Assembly (NCBI GenBank): GCA_040400005.1
Contig: JBBARC010000013.1
Coordinates: 3,256-67,255 of the forward strand
Source: JBBARC01 sp040400005
GTDB taxonomy: Bacteria; Pseudomonadota; Alphaproteobacteria; Acetobacterales; Acetobacteraceae
Direction: 5' to 3'
Length of the DNA: 64,000 nt
Shown one piece after another: positions 52,591 through 61,530 of the stretch. The notes beneath the pieces are model-generated. The model was not told the origin of the DNA and did no database searches. It was given only the letters and a program-made list of their open reading frames with translations. The translations under genes and the position numbers were made by a program. How positions within the stretch are numbered: position 1 is the first letter of the stretch; the number at the start of each line of letters is the position of its first letter.

Positions 52591-53694
52591 TTATGTGCCC
52601 AAAGCGGCGATCGTGCGCGCGACCACATCCGCTTCGACGAATTTTTGCCGGGCAATCTGCAAACCAGCGTCGCCCATACGCGCGCGCAGAACATCATCCC
52701 CCGCCAGTTGCGCCATGGCCTTATGCAACGGCGCAACACTTGCCGCCGGCACCAAAAACCCGCTCACCCCGTCCACCACCTGTTCGCGCGGGCCACGAAT
52801 GTCGGTTGCCACCACCGGCAACCCGCACAACATCGCCTCAATCACCGACATCGGCAGCCCCTCAAAATGGCTCGGCAACACAAATACGTCGGCCGCCGCC
52901 AGCACGGCCGCCACATCGCGCCGGTAACCTAACCGCCGCACCTGCACACCGGCGCTTGTGGCCGCGTCAAAATACGGTGTCATATCCTCGCCGTGGTCCG
53001 ATTCCAGCCGCTCCCCCACTACCCACACATCGGCATCAATGCCGTTCATGGCCGCCAGCAATTCGGGGTAACCCTTGTGGCGCACTAGGCGCGATACCGC
53101 GCAAAACACCACGCGGCTTTCGGCCACATTCAATTCTGCCCGAATAGCTGCGCGCGCCGCCGGGTTGGGGAAAAACAGGGCTGGATCCCGCCCGTTCAGC
53201 ACCGCAACCGGTGTGCGCGCTAAATGTAAACGCCGTGCGTCGGCCGCTTCTTCGGCCGAAACGGTCAAAAATATATCGGTTACCAAGCCCGCCAGCCACT
53301 CTAAACCCAGCGACAATCCTCGCCGCGCCCGCGATCCCGGCTGATTGAACAAAAACCCATGGCAGGTATAGGCAATGCTGGGCACCCCGGCCGCCCGCGC
53401 CGCCATGCGCGCCAAAAACCCGCTAATCGGCATGTGGCCATGCACCAAATCAGGTTTTTCGGCGCGAAAGAACTGGTACAACGCCCAAAAGGCACGTGCC
53501 TGAGCAATCGGTGACAGCGTGCGGGCAAACGGCAGCGCCACCACACGAAACCCATCTTCGCGGACATCGTTTAGCAAAGGCCCATCGGCAGCAACGCCAA
53601 TCACCTCATGCCCCCGCGCACGCAACCCCCGCATCAACGGCCACAAAAAATGCCGCAGCGAAAAATCTACGTTGGTAACCTCAATGATCTTCAT
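52591..53694 (-). CDS. Glycosyltransferase family 4
   Basis: 367 residues, GT-B fold. N-terminal acceptor domain: MKIIEVTNVDFSLRHFLWPL and VHGHMPISGFLARMAARAAG. C-terminal nucleotide-sugar domain: AVSRLVRHKGYPELLAAM and VLPSHFEGLPMSVIEAMLCG (EX7E). This is close to capsule/exopolysaccharide galactosyltransferases such as those starting undecaprenyl-linked chains. MKIIEVTN at 53694 is the start; it overlaps the GT2 gene by 14 bases, so the pair forms an operon. Confidence 0.88.
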   Translation of the reverse strand: MKIIEVTNVDFSLRHFLWPLMRGLRARGHEVIGVAADGPLLNDVREDGFRVVALPFARTLSPIAQARAFWALYQFFRAEKPDLVHGHMPISGFLARMAARAAGVPSIAYTCHGFLFNQPGSRARRGLSLGLEWLAGLVTDIFLTVSAEEAADARRLHLARTPVAVLNGRDPALFFPNPAARAAIRAELNVAESRVVFCAVSRLVRHKGYPELLAAMNGIDADVWVVGERLESDHGEDMTPYFDAATSAGVQVRRLGYRRDVAAVLAAADVFVLPSHFEGLPMSVIEAMLCGLPVVATDIRGPREQVVDGVSGFLVPAASVAPLHKAMAQLAGDDVLRARMGDAGLQIARQKFVEADVVARTIAALGT

Positions 53695-54487
53695 TCTGAG
53701 TCTGATTGAGATCGGGCAAAAACGCGGGCCGCGATCCACGCCGCAGCAGCCACCACACGCCAAACAAATCCACACTGCCCACCAGCGCGCGGTCCAGCGT
53801 GCCGTAGTTGGAAACCCCGGTGCCGCGCGGCCGGTGGTTCACCGCCACCGATACCACCCGGCCACCGGCGCGCATAAACAGCGCCGGCAAATAGCGGTGC
53901 ATGTGGTCAAACGCCGGCAGCTGCAAAAACGCCGCCCGCCCAAACACTTTTAGGCCGCACCCGGTATCCGGCGTCGCGTCGCCCAAAATCGCCGCGCGCA
54001 ACCGGTTGGCCGCGCGCGAGGTCACGCGTTTTACCGCCGTATCGCGCCGCGTCACCCGATGCCCGGCAATCAGCACCGGCCCGCCACCCAGCGCGGTTTC
54101 AGCAATCGCGCGCGCCAGCAAGGCCGGAATATCGGCCGGGTCGTTCTGCCCATCGCCATCCAAAGTGGCGATCCAGGTGCCGCGCGCCGCCTGCACGCCG
54201 CTCACCACTGCCGCACTCTGCCCGCAACTGTGCAGGTGGCGCCGAATGATCAGCGGGTAACTGCCGGCAGTGTCGGCCAAAACCTGCGCCGTGGCATCGC
54301 TGCTGCCATCATCAACATACACAATCTCGTAGGCAACACCGGCCAACGCCTGAGCAATCTCAGCGACCAGCGGCACAATATTGCCAGCCTCGTTCTTCAC
54401 CGGCACCACCACAGAAATCTCGGGTGAAATCTCGAGGGAAATGCTGGGGGTTTCGGTTGTTTGGGGCATGGGCGGTGGCGCTTGCAT
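53681..54487 (-). CDS. Glycosyltransferase family 2 (dolichyl-phosphate mannosyltransferase-like)
   Basis: 268 residues, GT-A fold without membrane helices. EISVVVPVKNEAGNIVPLV, YVDDGSSDAT, IATLDGDGQNDPADIP (DxD) and PDTGCGLKVFGRAAFLQLP mark it as DPM1/undecaprenyl-phosphate sugar transferase-like. HRPRGTGVSNYGTL is the usual C-terminal motif. It most likely loads a sugar onto a lipid carrier used by an enzyme such as the ArnT-like one at 12180 (inference). First gene of the pair with the GT4. Confidence 0.88.
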   Translation of the reverse strand: MQAPPPMPQTTETPSISLEISPEISVVVPVKNEAGNIVPLVAEIAQALAGVAYEIVYVDDGSSDATAQVLADTAGSYPLIIRRHLHSCGQSAAVVSGVQAARGTWIATLDGDGQNDPADIPALLARAIAETALGGGPVLIAGHRVTRRDTAVKRVTSRAANRLRAAILGDATPDTGCGLKVFGRAAFLQLPAFDHMHRYLPALFMRAGGRVVSVAVNHRPRGTGVSNYGTLDRALVGSVDLFGVWWLLRRGSRPAFLPDLNQTQNEDH

Positions 54488-54588
54488 TTCTCTCGCGGTA
54501 GCATCCGCCTCGACCCCGCCGCAAGCGACCCTATATGGGGTTCAGTGCCTATCGCCGCTTTCCGCACCCAAAGGTATGCTTGGCCCCA

Positions 54589-55662
54589 ATGCCGTTCGAT
54601 GATCGCACCTTTCCCAGCTCAGAAGCTGCCGCCTTCCGCCGCAACCGCCGCCGCGTGGCGCTGTGGTTATTCGGCGTCGCCACCATGGTTTACGGCATGG
54701 TGGTACTCGGCGGCGCCACGCGCCTCACCGGGTCCGGGCTATCCATCATGGAATGGGCCCCCCTGTCAGGTGCCTTACCGCCGCTGTCCGACACGGAATG
54801 GAACCGCCTATTCGGCCTCTACCGCCAAATTCCGCAATACGCCGTGCTGCACCCCGGCATGGATGTCGCCGGTTTCAAAGGCATCTTTTGGCTCGAATAT
54901 GCCCACCGCTTGCTCGGCCGGCTGGTCGGTGCTGCGTTTTTACTGCCGATGATCTTCTTCGCCGCCACCGGTGCGCTGGAACGCCGCATGATGCCGCGCC
55001 TGCTCGGGTTATTCGCCCTCGGCGGCCTGCAAGGTGCGGTCGGCTGGTTTATGGTGGCATCGGGCTTTTTCCCTGATAGCACCGCTGTATCGCCGTACCG
55101 CCTGGTGATCCATCTATCCCTCGCCCTCACCTTATACGTCGCCCTGGTCTGGACCGGTCTCACCACCCTCAACCCGATTTCTCCCACACTTGCCGGCGCC
55201 GACACCATCCGCAAATACGCCCGTGCCTGCGTCGTGCTGGTGGCGCTCACCATTGTCGCCGGCGGCTTTACCGCCGGGCTTCATGCTGGCCTCACCTACA
55301 ATACCTTCCCGCTGATGGATGGCCGCCTGGTGCCCGCCGGCTACGCCGATCTATCGCCGCCCTGGCGCAACCTCACCGAAAATATCGCCGCCGTGCAGTT
55401 CAACCACCGTCTGCTGGCAACGCTGAGCCTAATCACCGTGATAACCACCGTGGTCGCCGGCCTGCGCGCGCGCCTCAACGGTGGGGCTGGGCGGGCCATT
55501 TTGGCCTTGGCCGCCGCAGTGGCGGTGCAATATGCCTTGGGCATCGCCACCTTGTTAACTGTGGTTGCCATTCCCCTGGCCGTCCTGCACCAGGGCGGTG
55601 CCGTGGTGCTGCTCACCGCGTCCTTGGTGCTGCTGCATAATTTACGCGGCGCCACCGCCTGA
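54589..55662 (+). CDS. ctaA: Heme A synthase (COX15/CtaA family)
   Basis: 357 residues, eight membrane helices. It oxidises heme O to heme A for cytochrome oxidase. Signatures: VVLGGATRLTGSGLSIMEW, EYAHRLLGRLVGAAF, GLHAGLTYNTFPLMDG and QFNHRLLATLSL with conserved heme-ligand histidines. ATG 54589 starts the normal N-terminus. No other cta genes are in the window. Confidence 0.93.
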   Translation: MPFDDRTFPSSEAAAFRRNRRRVALWLFGVATMVYGMVVLGGATRLTGSGLSIMEWAPLSGALPPLSDTEWNRLFGLYRQIPQYAVLHPGMDVAGFKGIFWLEYAHRLLGRLVGAAFLLPMIFFAATGALERRMMPRLLGLFALGGLQGAVGWFMVASGFFPDSTAVSPYRLVIHLSLALTLYVALVWTGLTTLNPISPTLAGADTIRKYARACVVLVALTIVAGGFTAGLHAGLTYNTFPLMDGRLVPAGYADLSPPWRNLTENIAAVQFNHRLLATLSLITVITTVVAGLRARLNGGAGRAILALAAAVAVQYALGIATLLTVVAIPLAVLHQGGAVVLLTASLVLLHNLRGATA

Positions 55663-55706
55663 TTTTTCCCTAACTTTCGCCCCCCACCGGTAAGGCCAAG
55701 CCAATC

Positions 55707-57149
55707 ATGTCATCCGCGCTGCGCACCACCGACCAGCTTTTTTACGGCCAAGCGGAATCCGCCCTCGATGCCCAAACCGCCGAGCGCCTCACCGCTGATG
55801 CCCTTTCCGGCACCGATGATGGCGAATTGTTCCTGGAATACCGCGAAACCGAATCCCTATCGCTGGAAGATGGCCGCATCCGCACCGCCGCTTTCGATAC
55901 CTCGCGCGGCTTAGGCCTGCGTGCGGTCCAAGGGGAGGAAACCGGCTACGCCCATGCCGGCGAGATCAGCGAAGCCGCCCTCAAACGGGCCAGTGCCACG
56001 GTTGCCGCCATTCGCGGCAATGGCGGCGGCACCCAATCGGCCGCCCCAAAAATCCCCGGCTCGCGCCTATATGCGGCGGAAAACCCGCTCGCCGACGAAG
56101 GCTTTGCCGCCCGCGCCACTTTGCTGGCCGAGATCGACGCCTACGCCCGCGCCAAAGATCCCCGCGTCACCCAGGTGATGACCTCCATTCATGGTGAATG
56201 GCAGGCGGTACAAATCATCCGCGCCGATGGCACCAGGGCCGCCGATCTGCGCCCGCTGGTGCGGTTGAATGTCACCATCATGGCCGAAAGCAACGGCAAC
56301 CGCGAACAAGGCAGCCACGGTTTGGGCGGGCGCGAAGGCTACGCCCGCCTAATGGCGCCAGAAACCTGGCGCGCCGCGGTCGATGAAGCGCTGCGCCAGG
56401 CGGTGTTGAAACTCGATGCGGTGGCAGCGCCTGCGGGTGAGATGGAAGTGGTGCTGGGCGCCGGCTGGCCAGGCATTTTGCTGCACGAAGCCATCGGCCA
56501 CGGCTTAGAAGGCGATTTTAACCGCCGCGGCACCTCGGCCTTTGCCGGCTTAATGGGCAAGCGTATCGCAGCACCAGGTGTGACCGTCGTCGATGACGGC
56601 ACATTGCCCGATCGCCGCGGGTCACTGACAATTGACGATGAAGGCACCCCAACCAGCCGTACAGTACTGATCGAAGACGGCTACCTAACCGGGCTTTTGC
56701 AGGATCGACTCAACGCCCGGTTGATGGGCGTGGCCTCCACCGGCAATGGCCGCCGCGAAAGCTACGCCCACGCGCCGATGCCGCGCATGACCAACACAGT
56801 GATGCTGGGCGGCAGCGCCAGCCCGGCGGATATGATCGCCTCGGTTAAGCGTGGCCTGTATGCGGTTAATTTCGGTGGCGGGCAGGTTGATATCACCTCG
56901 GGCAAGTTCGTCTTTTCCGCCAGTGAGGCCTACCTAATTGAAAATGGCCGTATCGGCGCGCCGGTGAAAGGCGCCACCTTGATCGGCAACGGGCCTGATG
57001 CGCTGACCAAAATCGCCATGATCGGCAATGATTTTGCGATCGACCCCGGCATCGGCACCTGCGGCAAAAGCGGCCAGGGCGTGCCGGTTGGGGTAGGGCA
57101 ACCCAGCCTAAAAATGCGCGGCCTCACCGTGGGCGGCACGGCGGCCTGA
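55707..57149 (+). CDS. tldD: Metallopeptidase TldD
   Basis: 480 residues. The zinc motif HEAIGHGLEGD (HExxxH, about residue 260) is intact, so this is the catalytic subunit. Other signatures: LEDGRIRTAAFDTSRGLGLRA, ILLHEAIGHGLEGDFNRRGT, TIDDEGTPTSRTVLIEDGYL and NFGGGQVDITSGKFVFSASE. It partners TldE (at 36572), about 19 kb away, to degrade small unfolded peptides. ctaA lies 44 bases upstream on the same strand. Confidence 0.95.
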   Translation: MSSALRTTDQLFYGQAESALDAQTAERLTADALSGTDDGELFLEYRETESLSLEDGRIRTAAFDTSRGLGLRAVQGEETGYAHAGEISEAALKRASATVAAIRGNGGGTQSAAPKIPGSRLYAAENPLADEGFAARATLLAEIDAYARAKDPRVTQVMTSIHGEWQAVQIIRADGTRAADLRPLVRLNVTIMAESNGNREQGSHGLGGREGYARLMAPETWRAAVDEALRQAVLKLDAVAAPAGEMEVVLGAGWPGILLHEAIGHGLEGDFNRRGTSAFAGLMGKRIAAPGVTVVDDGTLPDRRGSLTIDDEGTPTSRTVLIEDGYLTGLLQDRLNARLMGVASTGNGRRESYAHAPMPRMTNTVMLGGSASPADMIASVKRGLYAVNFGGGQVDITSGKFVFSASEAYLIENGRIGAPVKGATLIGNGPDALTKIAMIGNDFAIDPGIGTCGKSGQGVPVGVGQPSLKMRGLTVGGTAA

Positions 57150-57201
57150 TCGGGCTGCGCGAAAGCGATGCGACCGCTTTACGAGGGCGTATAAAAAAGT
57201 A

Positions 57202-57230
57202 TTGCAATTTTCCTAATTTTGTCTTAAATC
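57202..57230 (+). promoter_or_regulatory. Putative sigma-70-type promoter of the Flp pilin gene
   Basis: TTGCAA (57202-57207), a 17-base spacer and TAAATC (57225-57230), in an AT-rich stretch that stands out locally. An AGGGG ribosome-binding site (57265-57269) and ATG 57277 follow. Spacing is ideal, but the -10 box is only a partial match. Confidence 0.5.
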
Positions 57231-57276
57231 TTGTCCTGAGGCGTGGCGGGCGTTAAAAAATTTCAGGGGCTTTTCG

Positions 57277-57480
57277 ATGTTACATGCAGTTGTGCTAATC
57301 GAACACCTAAGCGCATCCATGCGTGAACAGGGTCTCGCCTTCGCGCGTGATCGCGCCGGTGTCACCGCGCTGGAATATGGCGTCATCGCCTCCATCCTGG
57401 GGTTGGTGCTGGTCACCATCTTCAAAAGTTTTGGCACCACGCTCAGCACCTTATTCAGCAAGGTCGGTAGCAGCATCTAA
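57277..57480 (+). CDS. Flp/Fap type IVb pilin (orphan)
   Basis: 67 residues. After a 27-residue leader it has RAGVTALEYGVIASILGLVL: cleavage after Gly leaves VTALEYG, with Glu at position 5 and Tyr at 6 as in Flp pilins. A single hydrophobic helix and a short tail (FSKVGSSI) complete it. Flp pilins are assembled by the Tad machinery, which is not in this window. Its stop overlaps the convergent GlxA-type gene by 4 bases. Confidence 0.87.
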   Translation: MLHAVVLIEHLSASMREQGLAFARDRAGVTALEYGVIASILGLVLVTIFKSFGTTLSTLFSKVGSSI

Positions 57481-58472
57481 ACGGCCCGCGCCCCGGGGGC
57501 GCTGAAACTGCGGCGATAAGCGCTGGGGCTCACCCCCAGCCCACGGTCAAACGCCCGGCGCAGCTGATCGGCATCACCAAAACCAAAACGCTGAGCCGCC
57601 ACGCTCACCGCCATGCCAGCTTCCAGCGCCGCGCGGGCAGCATCCAGGCGTAGGGTGGCAACCGTGCGCGCCGGCGTGGTGCCGGTGCGCGCTTGGTACA
57701 CCCGGGCAAAACTGCGGGGGGACATGCCGGCCTGCTGCGCCAATGCGTCCACCCGCAAATCACCACCCAAATTGCCGGCAATCCAACCGTGCAGCGCATC
57801 GAAATTAGGACCGGCATGGGCCGGGTTTTCCGAGGTTTGCGCCCGCAACGGCGCGCTAAACTGCGATTGCCCGCCCGGCCTGCGCAAAAACACCACCAAA
57901 TCGCGGGCAACCGTCATGGCATCCGCCCGGCCGGCATCCTGTTCGCGGATGGCCAACGCCAGATCGATCCCGGCGGTCACCCCGGCCGAGGTCCAAATCC
58001 GCCCCTGGCGGATAAAAATCGGGTCAGGGTCCACCGTGACGCCTGGGCGAAACCGCGCCAGTTTATCCGCGTGCGCCCAATGGGTGGTCGCGCGCAGCCC
58101 GTCCAAAACGCCAATCGCCGCCAGCAAAAAAGCGCCAGTGCACACCGATGCTACCAGCCGGGCCTGATCCGCCGCCGTAGCAAGGGCTGCCAGCAAGGCA
58201 CCATCGCGCATTGCCGTAACCGTGCCCGGCCCGCCCGGCACCATCAAAACCGCGCCGTGCACCGCCAATTCCGCCAGTGCGTAGGTGCTTATCGCAATAC
58301 CGTTCGATGCGGTGATGCTGCCCCCGGCCAATGACGCGATCCGCACCCGGTAACCTGGCCCAACCCCAGGGGTGGCAAACACGTCGGCCGGCCCCGCGAT
58401 ATCCAGCAGCAACACCCCCGGATAAGCCAAAATAATCACGTCACGCGCTGGCTGGGGTGGGTCTGTCAGCAT
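57477..58472 (-). CDS. GlxA-type transcriptional regulator (DJ-1/PfpI plus AraC domain)
   Basis: 331 residues. The N-terminal DJ-1/PfpI-like domain (VIILAYPGVLLLDIAGPADV, MVPGGPGTVTAMRDG, VASVCTGAFLLAAIGVLDG) keeps the nucleophile-elbow Cys. The C-terminal AraC domain has two helix-turn-helix units (LAQQAGMSPRSFARVYQART and AQRFGFGDADQLRRAFDRGL). Divergent from an isonitrile-hydratase-like gene 110 bases away, which it probably controls. Confidence 0.9.
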   Translation of the reverse strand: MLTDPPQPARDVIILAYPGVLLLDIAGPADVFATPGVGPGYRVRIASLAGGSITASNGIAISTYALAELAVHGAVLMVPGGPGTVTAMRDGALLAALATAADQARLVASVCTGAFLLAAIGVLDGLRATTHWAHADKLARFRPGVTVDPDPIFIRQGRIWTSAGVTAGIDLALAIREQDAGRADAMTVARDLVVFLRRPGGQSQFSAPLRAQTSENPAHAGPNFDALHGWIAGNLGGDLRVDALAQQAGMSPRSFARVYQARTGTTPARTVATLRLDAARAALEAGMAVSVAAQRFGFGDADQLRRAFDRGLGVSPSAYRRSFSAPGARAV

Positions 58473-58485
58473 GGGCCTCTCGCGG

Positions 58486-58524
58486 TTTGGCAGAAATTGC
58501 CCGAACTATGACATTTCCGCCAAG
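58486..58524. promoter_or_regulatory. Candidate operator between divergent GlxA-type and PfpI-like genes
   Basis: TTTGGCAGAAA (58486-58496) and TTTCCGCCAAG (58514-58524) are inverted copies, matching at 9 of 11 positions, with 17 bases between them. They lie in the middle of the 110-base divergent region, as expected for a site read by the AraC-domain regulator. Found by eye; no binding data. Confidence 0.3.
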
Positions 58525-58582
58525 CCCTGTCCTGGCTAATCTGCGCGCACACGATCACCAATAGACCCAAAGGACCCCACCC

Positions 58583-59290
58583 ATGCCCACCACCCCCTTA
58601 GTTGCCGGGTTTTTGCTCTACCCCGCGCTCACCCAGCTTGATCTCACCGGCCCCTTCGAAGTCATCTCCCGCATCCCCGGCGTGCAGGTGTGCCTGATCA
58701 GCAAAACCATGGCACCAGTGCGCGCCGATACCGGCCTGGTTCTCACCCCGGATTACGATTTTGCCAGCGCACCAAAACTCGACCTGATCTGCATCCCCGG
58801 TGGCCCCGGCACCGCGGACGCCGCCCAGGATGAAGCAACCCTTGCCTACGTGCGCCAGGCGGCGGCAACCGCAAGCTACGTCACCTCGGTGTGCGTCGGG
58901 TCGCTTATTTTAGGCGCCGCCGGCCTGCTGCAGGGGGTGCGCGCCACCTGCCACTGGGCATCGCACGATATGCTGGCCGGCGTCGGCGCCATCCCCGTGC
59001 ACGCCCGCGTGGTGAAAGATGGCCGCTTCATCACCGGCGGCGGCGTTACCGCCGGCATCGATTTCGGCCTGACCATCGCCGCCGAAATCGCCGGTGACGA
59101 CACCGCCAAAATGATCCAGCTTGGGCTAGAATACGACCCCGCCCCACCCTTCAACGCCGGCAGCCCCGCCAAAGCTGGCCCCGCCGTGGTGGCAGCCCTA
59201 CTCGCCAGCTACGGCGACCGCCTCGCCCAGCGGCGTGCGGCTTTTGGGGGACGAGGAGAGAAAAGAACCTACCTTTCTGAAGAAAAGTAG
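58583..59290 (+). CDS. DJ-1/PfpI family protein, isonitrile hydratase-like
   Basis: 235 residues. Start VAGFLLYPALTQLDLTGPFE, then ICIPGGPGTADAAQDE, the nucleophilic Cys in TSVCVGSLILGAAGLLQG, RATCHWASHDML and TGGGVTAGIDFGLTIAAEI. This pattern is that of Pseudomonas isonitrile (cyclohexyl-isocyanide) hydratase, which converts isonitriles to N-formamides. The last ten residues (EKRTYLSEEK) and the stop codon come from a family 1 repeat, so the natural C-terminus may have been replaced. Confidence 0.8.
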   Translation: MPTTPLVAGFLLYPALTQLDLTGPFEVISRIPGVQVCLISKTMAPVRADTGLVLTPDYDFASAPKLDLICIPGGPGTADAAQDEATLAYVRQAAATASYVTSVCVGSLILGAAGLLQGVRATCHWASHDMLAGVGAIPVHARVVKDGRFITGGGVTAGIDFGLTIAAEIAGDDTAKMIQLGLEYDPAPPFNAGSPAKAGPAVVAALLASYGDRLAQRRAAFGGRGEKRTYLSEEK

Positions 59291-59405
59291 CAAAAGACTT
59301 TTATGACGCTGGGCCTGGAGTTCGCGGTGGCGGCGTTGCCCAAGGCCCAGCATAGTAAAAGTCTTTTTGCTTCTTTTTCTTCAGAAAAAGAAGGTTCTTC
59401 CCTAA
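59259..59405. repeat. Family 1 inverted-repeat element (copy H)
   Basis: Left arm eroded (AACCTACCTTTCTGAAGAAA, then AGTAGCAAAAGACTTTT), core GACGCTGGGCCTGGAGTTCG and CGGTGGCGGCGTTGCCCAAG, right arm intact (AAAAGTCTTTTTGCTTCTTT then TTCTTCAGAAAAAGAAGG). The left arm supplies the end of the PfpI-like gene, and the right flank ends at the stop codon of the dioxygenase gene. The usual CAGGGCAATCGG tips are missing. Confidence 0.82.
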
Positions 59406-60418
59406 ATGTACAGCGGGCCCTGATCCATGGGGTAAGTTGACGGGGCGAAGAACCAGCTTTCGATGGCCCAGCGGGGTAGTACCATGCCGGGGCGCACGCT
59501 GGTACGGTGCAGCATCAGGTGGTCGAAAATCAGCGCATCGCCGGCGCGAAACTGGGGGATCTCTACTGGTGCCCCACCCTGGGCAAGCAGATCGACCATG
59601 CCTGGCCCCACCGCCCAATCAAAATGCGCGCCGTGCGACCCCGATTGCAGCACGTAGGGCAGGCGTTCGCCGATCACTTCCATGCCGGGGGCGGCACTGC
59701 CGCAATCCGATACTGCGATCCACACGTTGATGGATCGCACATCGGCGCCCAGGAAGGCGCCATCCTGGTGCCAGTCGGGGTCTAACCCATGGGCCAGCAC
59801 CGGCGGCACCCGGCGCAGGGTGGATTTGCCGATGGAAAGCGCCGGGCGTTCACCGAGAAAATCAGCGATCATGGCGGTTATCCCGGATTTTTCGAACATC
59901 TCGATCAGGTCGAACATCACCCGCGGGCTATCGGCGGTCCACACCCCGCCGCCATCTTCTACCCAGTGGCGATTGGGGGTGTACGGCCCTTCCGGCGCGT
60001 GGGCATACCATGGCGCTAGATCGGCCAGGTCAGCACCGGCGCGATTTGCGTCACGCCCGGCGAAGGCGCGGTCGATACCATCCTGAAATACGCTGGCCTG
60101 ATCGGTGTTGAGCAAGCCGCGCACATGCAGCAACCCGTGGTGCATGATGGCGCCGCCCAGGGTTGCCACATCCAACTGGGCGGCATCGATCTGCGGAATG
60201 CCATGCAGGCCGGGGGCCGGGTCGGGGTAGGCTGGCGGCCAATCGGCGCGCGGCACGGTGGGCGCCTGGGCCGCATAGGCGCGCGCGCGCAGGGCGATAA
60301 TTAAGCGTTCCAGCTCGGCCGAGCGGGCGGCGTGGTTGGCGGCAACAGCGGCGCGCAGCGCGCCCAGGACATCACCAACGCTATCGGGGTTGGCGGCAAT
60401 CGCACTCATTTCACCCAT
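59402..60418 (-). CDS. Phytanoyl-CoA dioxygenase family protein (Fe(II)/2-oxoglutarate)
   Basis: 338 residues. The iron triad is visible as DWHQDGAFLG (HxD) and a distal His in HLMLHRTSV. The 2-oxoglutarate-binding Arg is in RPGMVLPRWAIESWFF. Roughly 80 N-terminal residues precede the double-stranded beta-helix core. Members of this family hydroxylate diverse small molecules, so the substrate is unknown. Its stop codon lies at the edge of a family 1 repeat. Confidence 0.83.
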   Translation of the reverse strand: MGEMSAIAANPDSVGDVLGALRAAVAANHAARSAELERLIIALRARAYAAQAPTVPRADWPPAYPDPAPGLHGIPQIDAAQLDVATLGGAIMHHGLLHVRGLLNTDQASVFQDGIDRAFAGRDANRAGADLADLAPWYAHAPEGPYTPNRHWVEDGGGVWTADSPRVMFDLIEMFEKSGITAMIADFLGERPALSIGKSTLRRVPPVLAHGLDPDWHQDGAFLGADVRSINVWIAVSDCGSAAPGMEVIGERLPYVLQSGSHGAHFDWAVGPGMVDLLAQGGAPVEIPQFRAGDALIFDHLMLHRTSVRPGMVLPRWAIESWFFAPSTYPMDQGPLYI

Positions 60419-60573
60419 GGGTCACCTAGCGCCTTCACCTTCACGTTTTTCATGATCTGTGACTAATCCCGACACACCCTTATCAGCAAGGCCGCGCCGG
60501 GCGATTGATCTATAGCATGCCGCAAGCCGGGCCACGCTTGACGCATCCCGCCGACTATCCGATCTGTGCGGCT

Positions 60574-61530
60574 ATGCGCGATGTATCCGATCTTACCGAA
60601 CGTGAAATCCTCGCCCTGGCCATAGGTGCCGAGGAAGAAGACGGCCGGATTTACGCCGATTTCGCTGAGCGTCTGCGTGACAACTTCCCCGACAGCGCGA
60701 TGATTTTTACCGATATGTCGGCCGAGGAAAACGACCACCGGCGCCGCCTGATCGATCTGTTTGTGGAAAAATTCGGCGAACATATCCCACTGATCCGGCG
60801 CCAGGATGTGCGCGGCTTTATGCAGCGCCGGCCAGTGTGGCAGCTCAATACCCTGCCGATCGGCACGGTACGCCAAACCGCGCGGCAGATGGAGATGGAA
60901 AGCAGCCGCTTTTACCGCACGGCTGCGGCCCGCACCACCGATGCCGCGATCCGCAAGCTGTTGGGCGATCTGGCCGAGGTGGAAGACCACCACGAACGCA
61001 CCGCCGAATCGCTAGAAACCCAAAATCTGGCCGGCGGTAAGCGCGAGGCCGAGGATTTATCGGCGGAACGGCGCTTTGTGCTGCAAGTGGTGCAACCTGG
61101 CTTGGTTGGGTTGATGGATGGCTCGGTGTCCACGCTGGCACCGGTGTTTGCCGCCGCTTTCGCTACCCGCCATTCCTGGGATGCGTTTTTGGTCGGCATG
61201 GCGGCATCGATCGGCGCCGGTATCTCCATGGGCTTTGCCGAGGCGCTATCCGATGACGGCAAAATTTCCGGCCGCGGCACGCCGTGGCTGCGCGGGCTGA
61301 TCACCGGGTTGATGACCGTGCTGGGCGGTATCGGCCACACACTGCCGTATTTGCTGGGCGATTTTAAAACCGCCACCACGGTTGCGATCGGTGTTGTGGT
61401 GATAGAACTCACCGCGATTTCGTGGATCCGCTGGAAGTATATGGACACCAATTTCGCAACGGCCGCCATTCAGGTGATGTTTGGCGGCGCGCTGGTGCTG
61501 GCGTGTGGCATGCTGATCGGCAGCGCCTAA
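60574..61530 (+). CDS. mbfA: Membrane-bound ferritin-like protein MbfA (ferritin-VIT1 fusion)
   Basis: 318 residues from ATG 60574. The N-terminal ferritin-like domain (about 1-150) shows LTEREILALAIGAEEEDGRI, SAEENDHRRRLIDLF and EVEDHHERTAESLE, with Glu and His di-iron ligands. The C-terminal VIT1/CCC1 transporter domain has QPGLVGLMDGSVSTLAPVFA and SIGAGISMGFAEALSDDG with five membrane helices. MbfA exports iron from the cytoplasm and helps against peroxide in rhizobia. ATGs at 60505 and 60517 are alternatives. No clear Irr/ICE box was seen upstream. It overlaps the convergent GT gene by 4 bases. Confidence 0.9.
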   Translation: MRDVSDLTEREILALAIGAEEEDGRIYADFAERLRDNFPDSAMIFTDMSAEENDHRRRLIDLFVEKFGEHIPLIRRQDVRGFMQRRPVWQLNTLPIGTVRQTARQMEMESSRFYRTAAARTTDAAIRKLLGDLAEVEDHHERTAESLETQNLAGGKREAEDLSAERRFVLQVVQPGLVGLMDGSVSTLAPVFAAAFATRHSWDAFLVGMAASIGAGISMGFAEALSDDGKISGRGTPWLRGLITGLMTVLGGIGHTLPYLLGDFKTATTVAIGVVVIELTAISWIRWKYMDTNFATAAIQVMFGGALVLACGMLIGSA

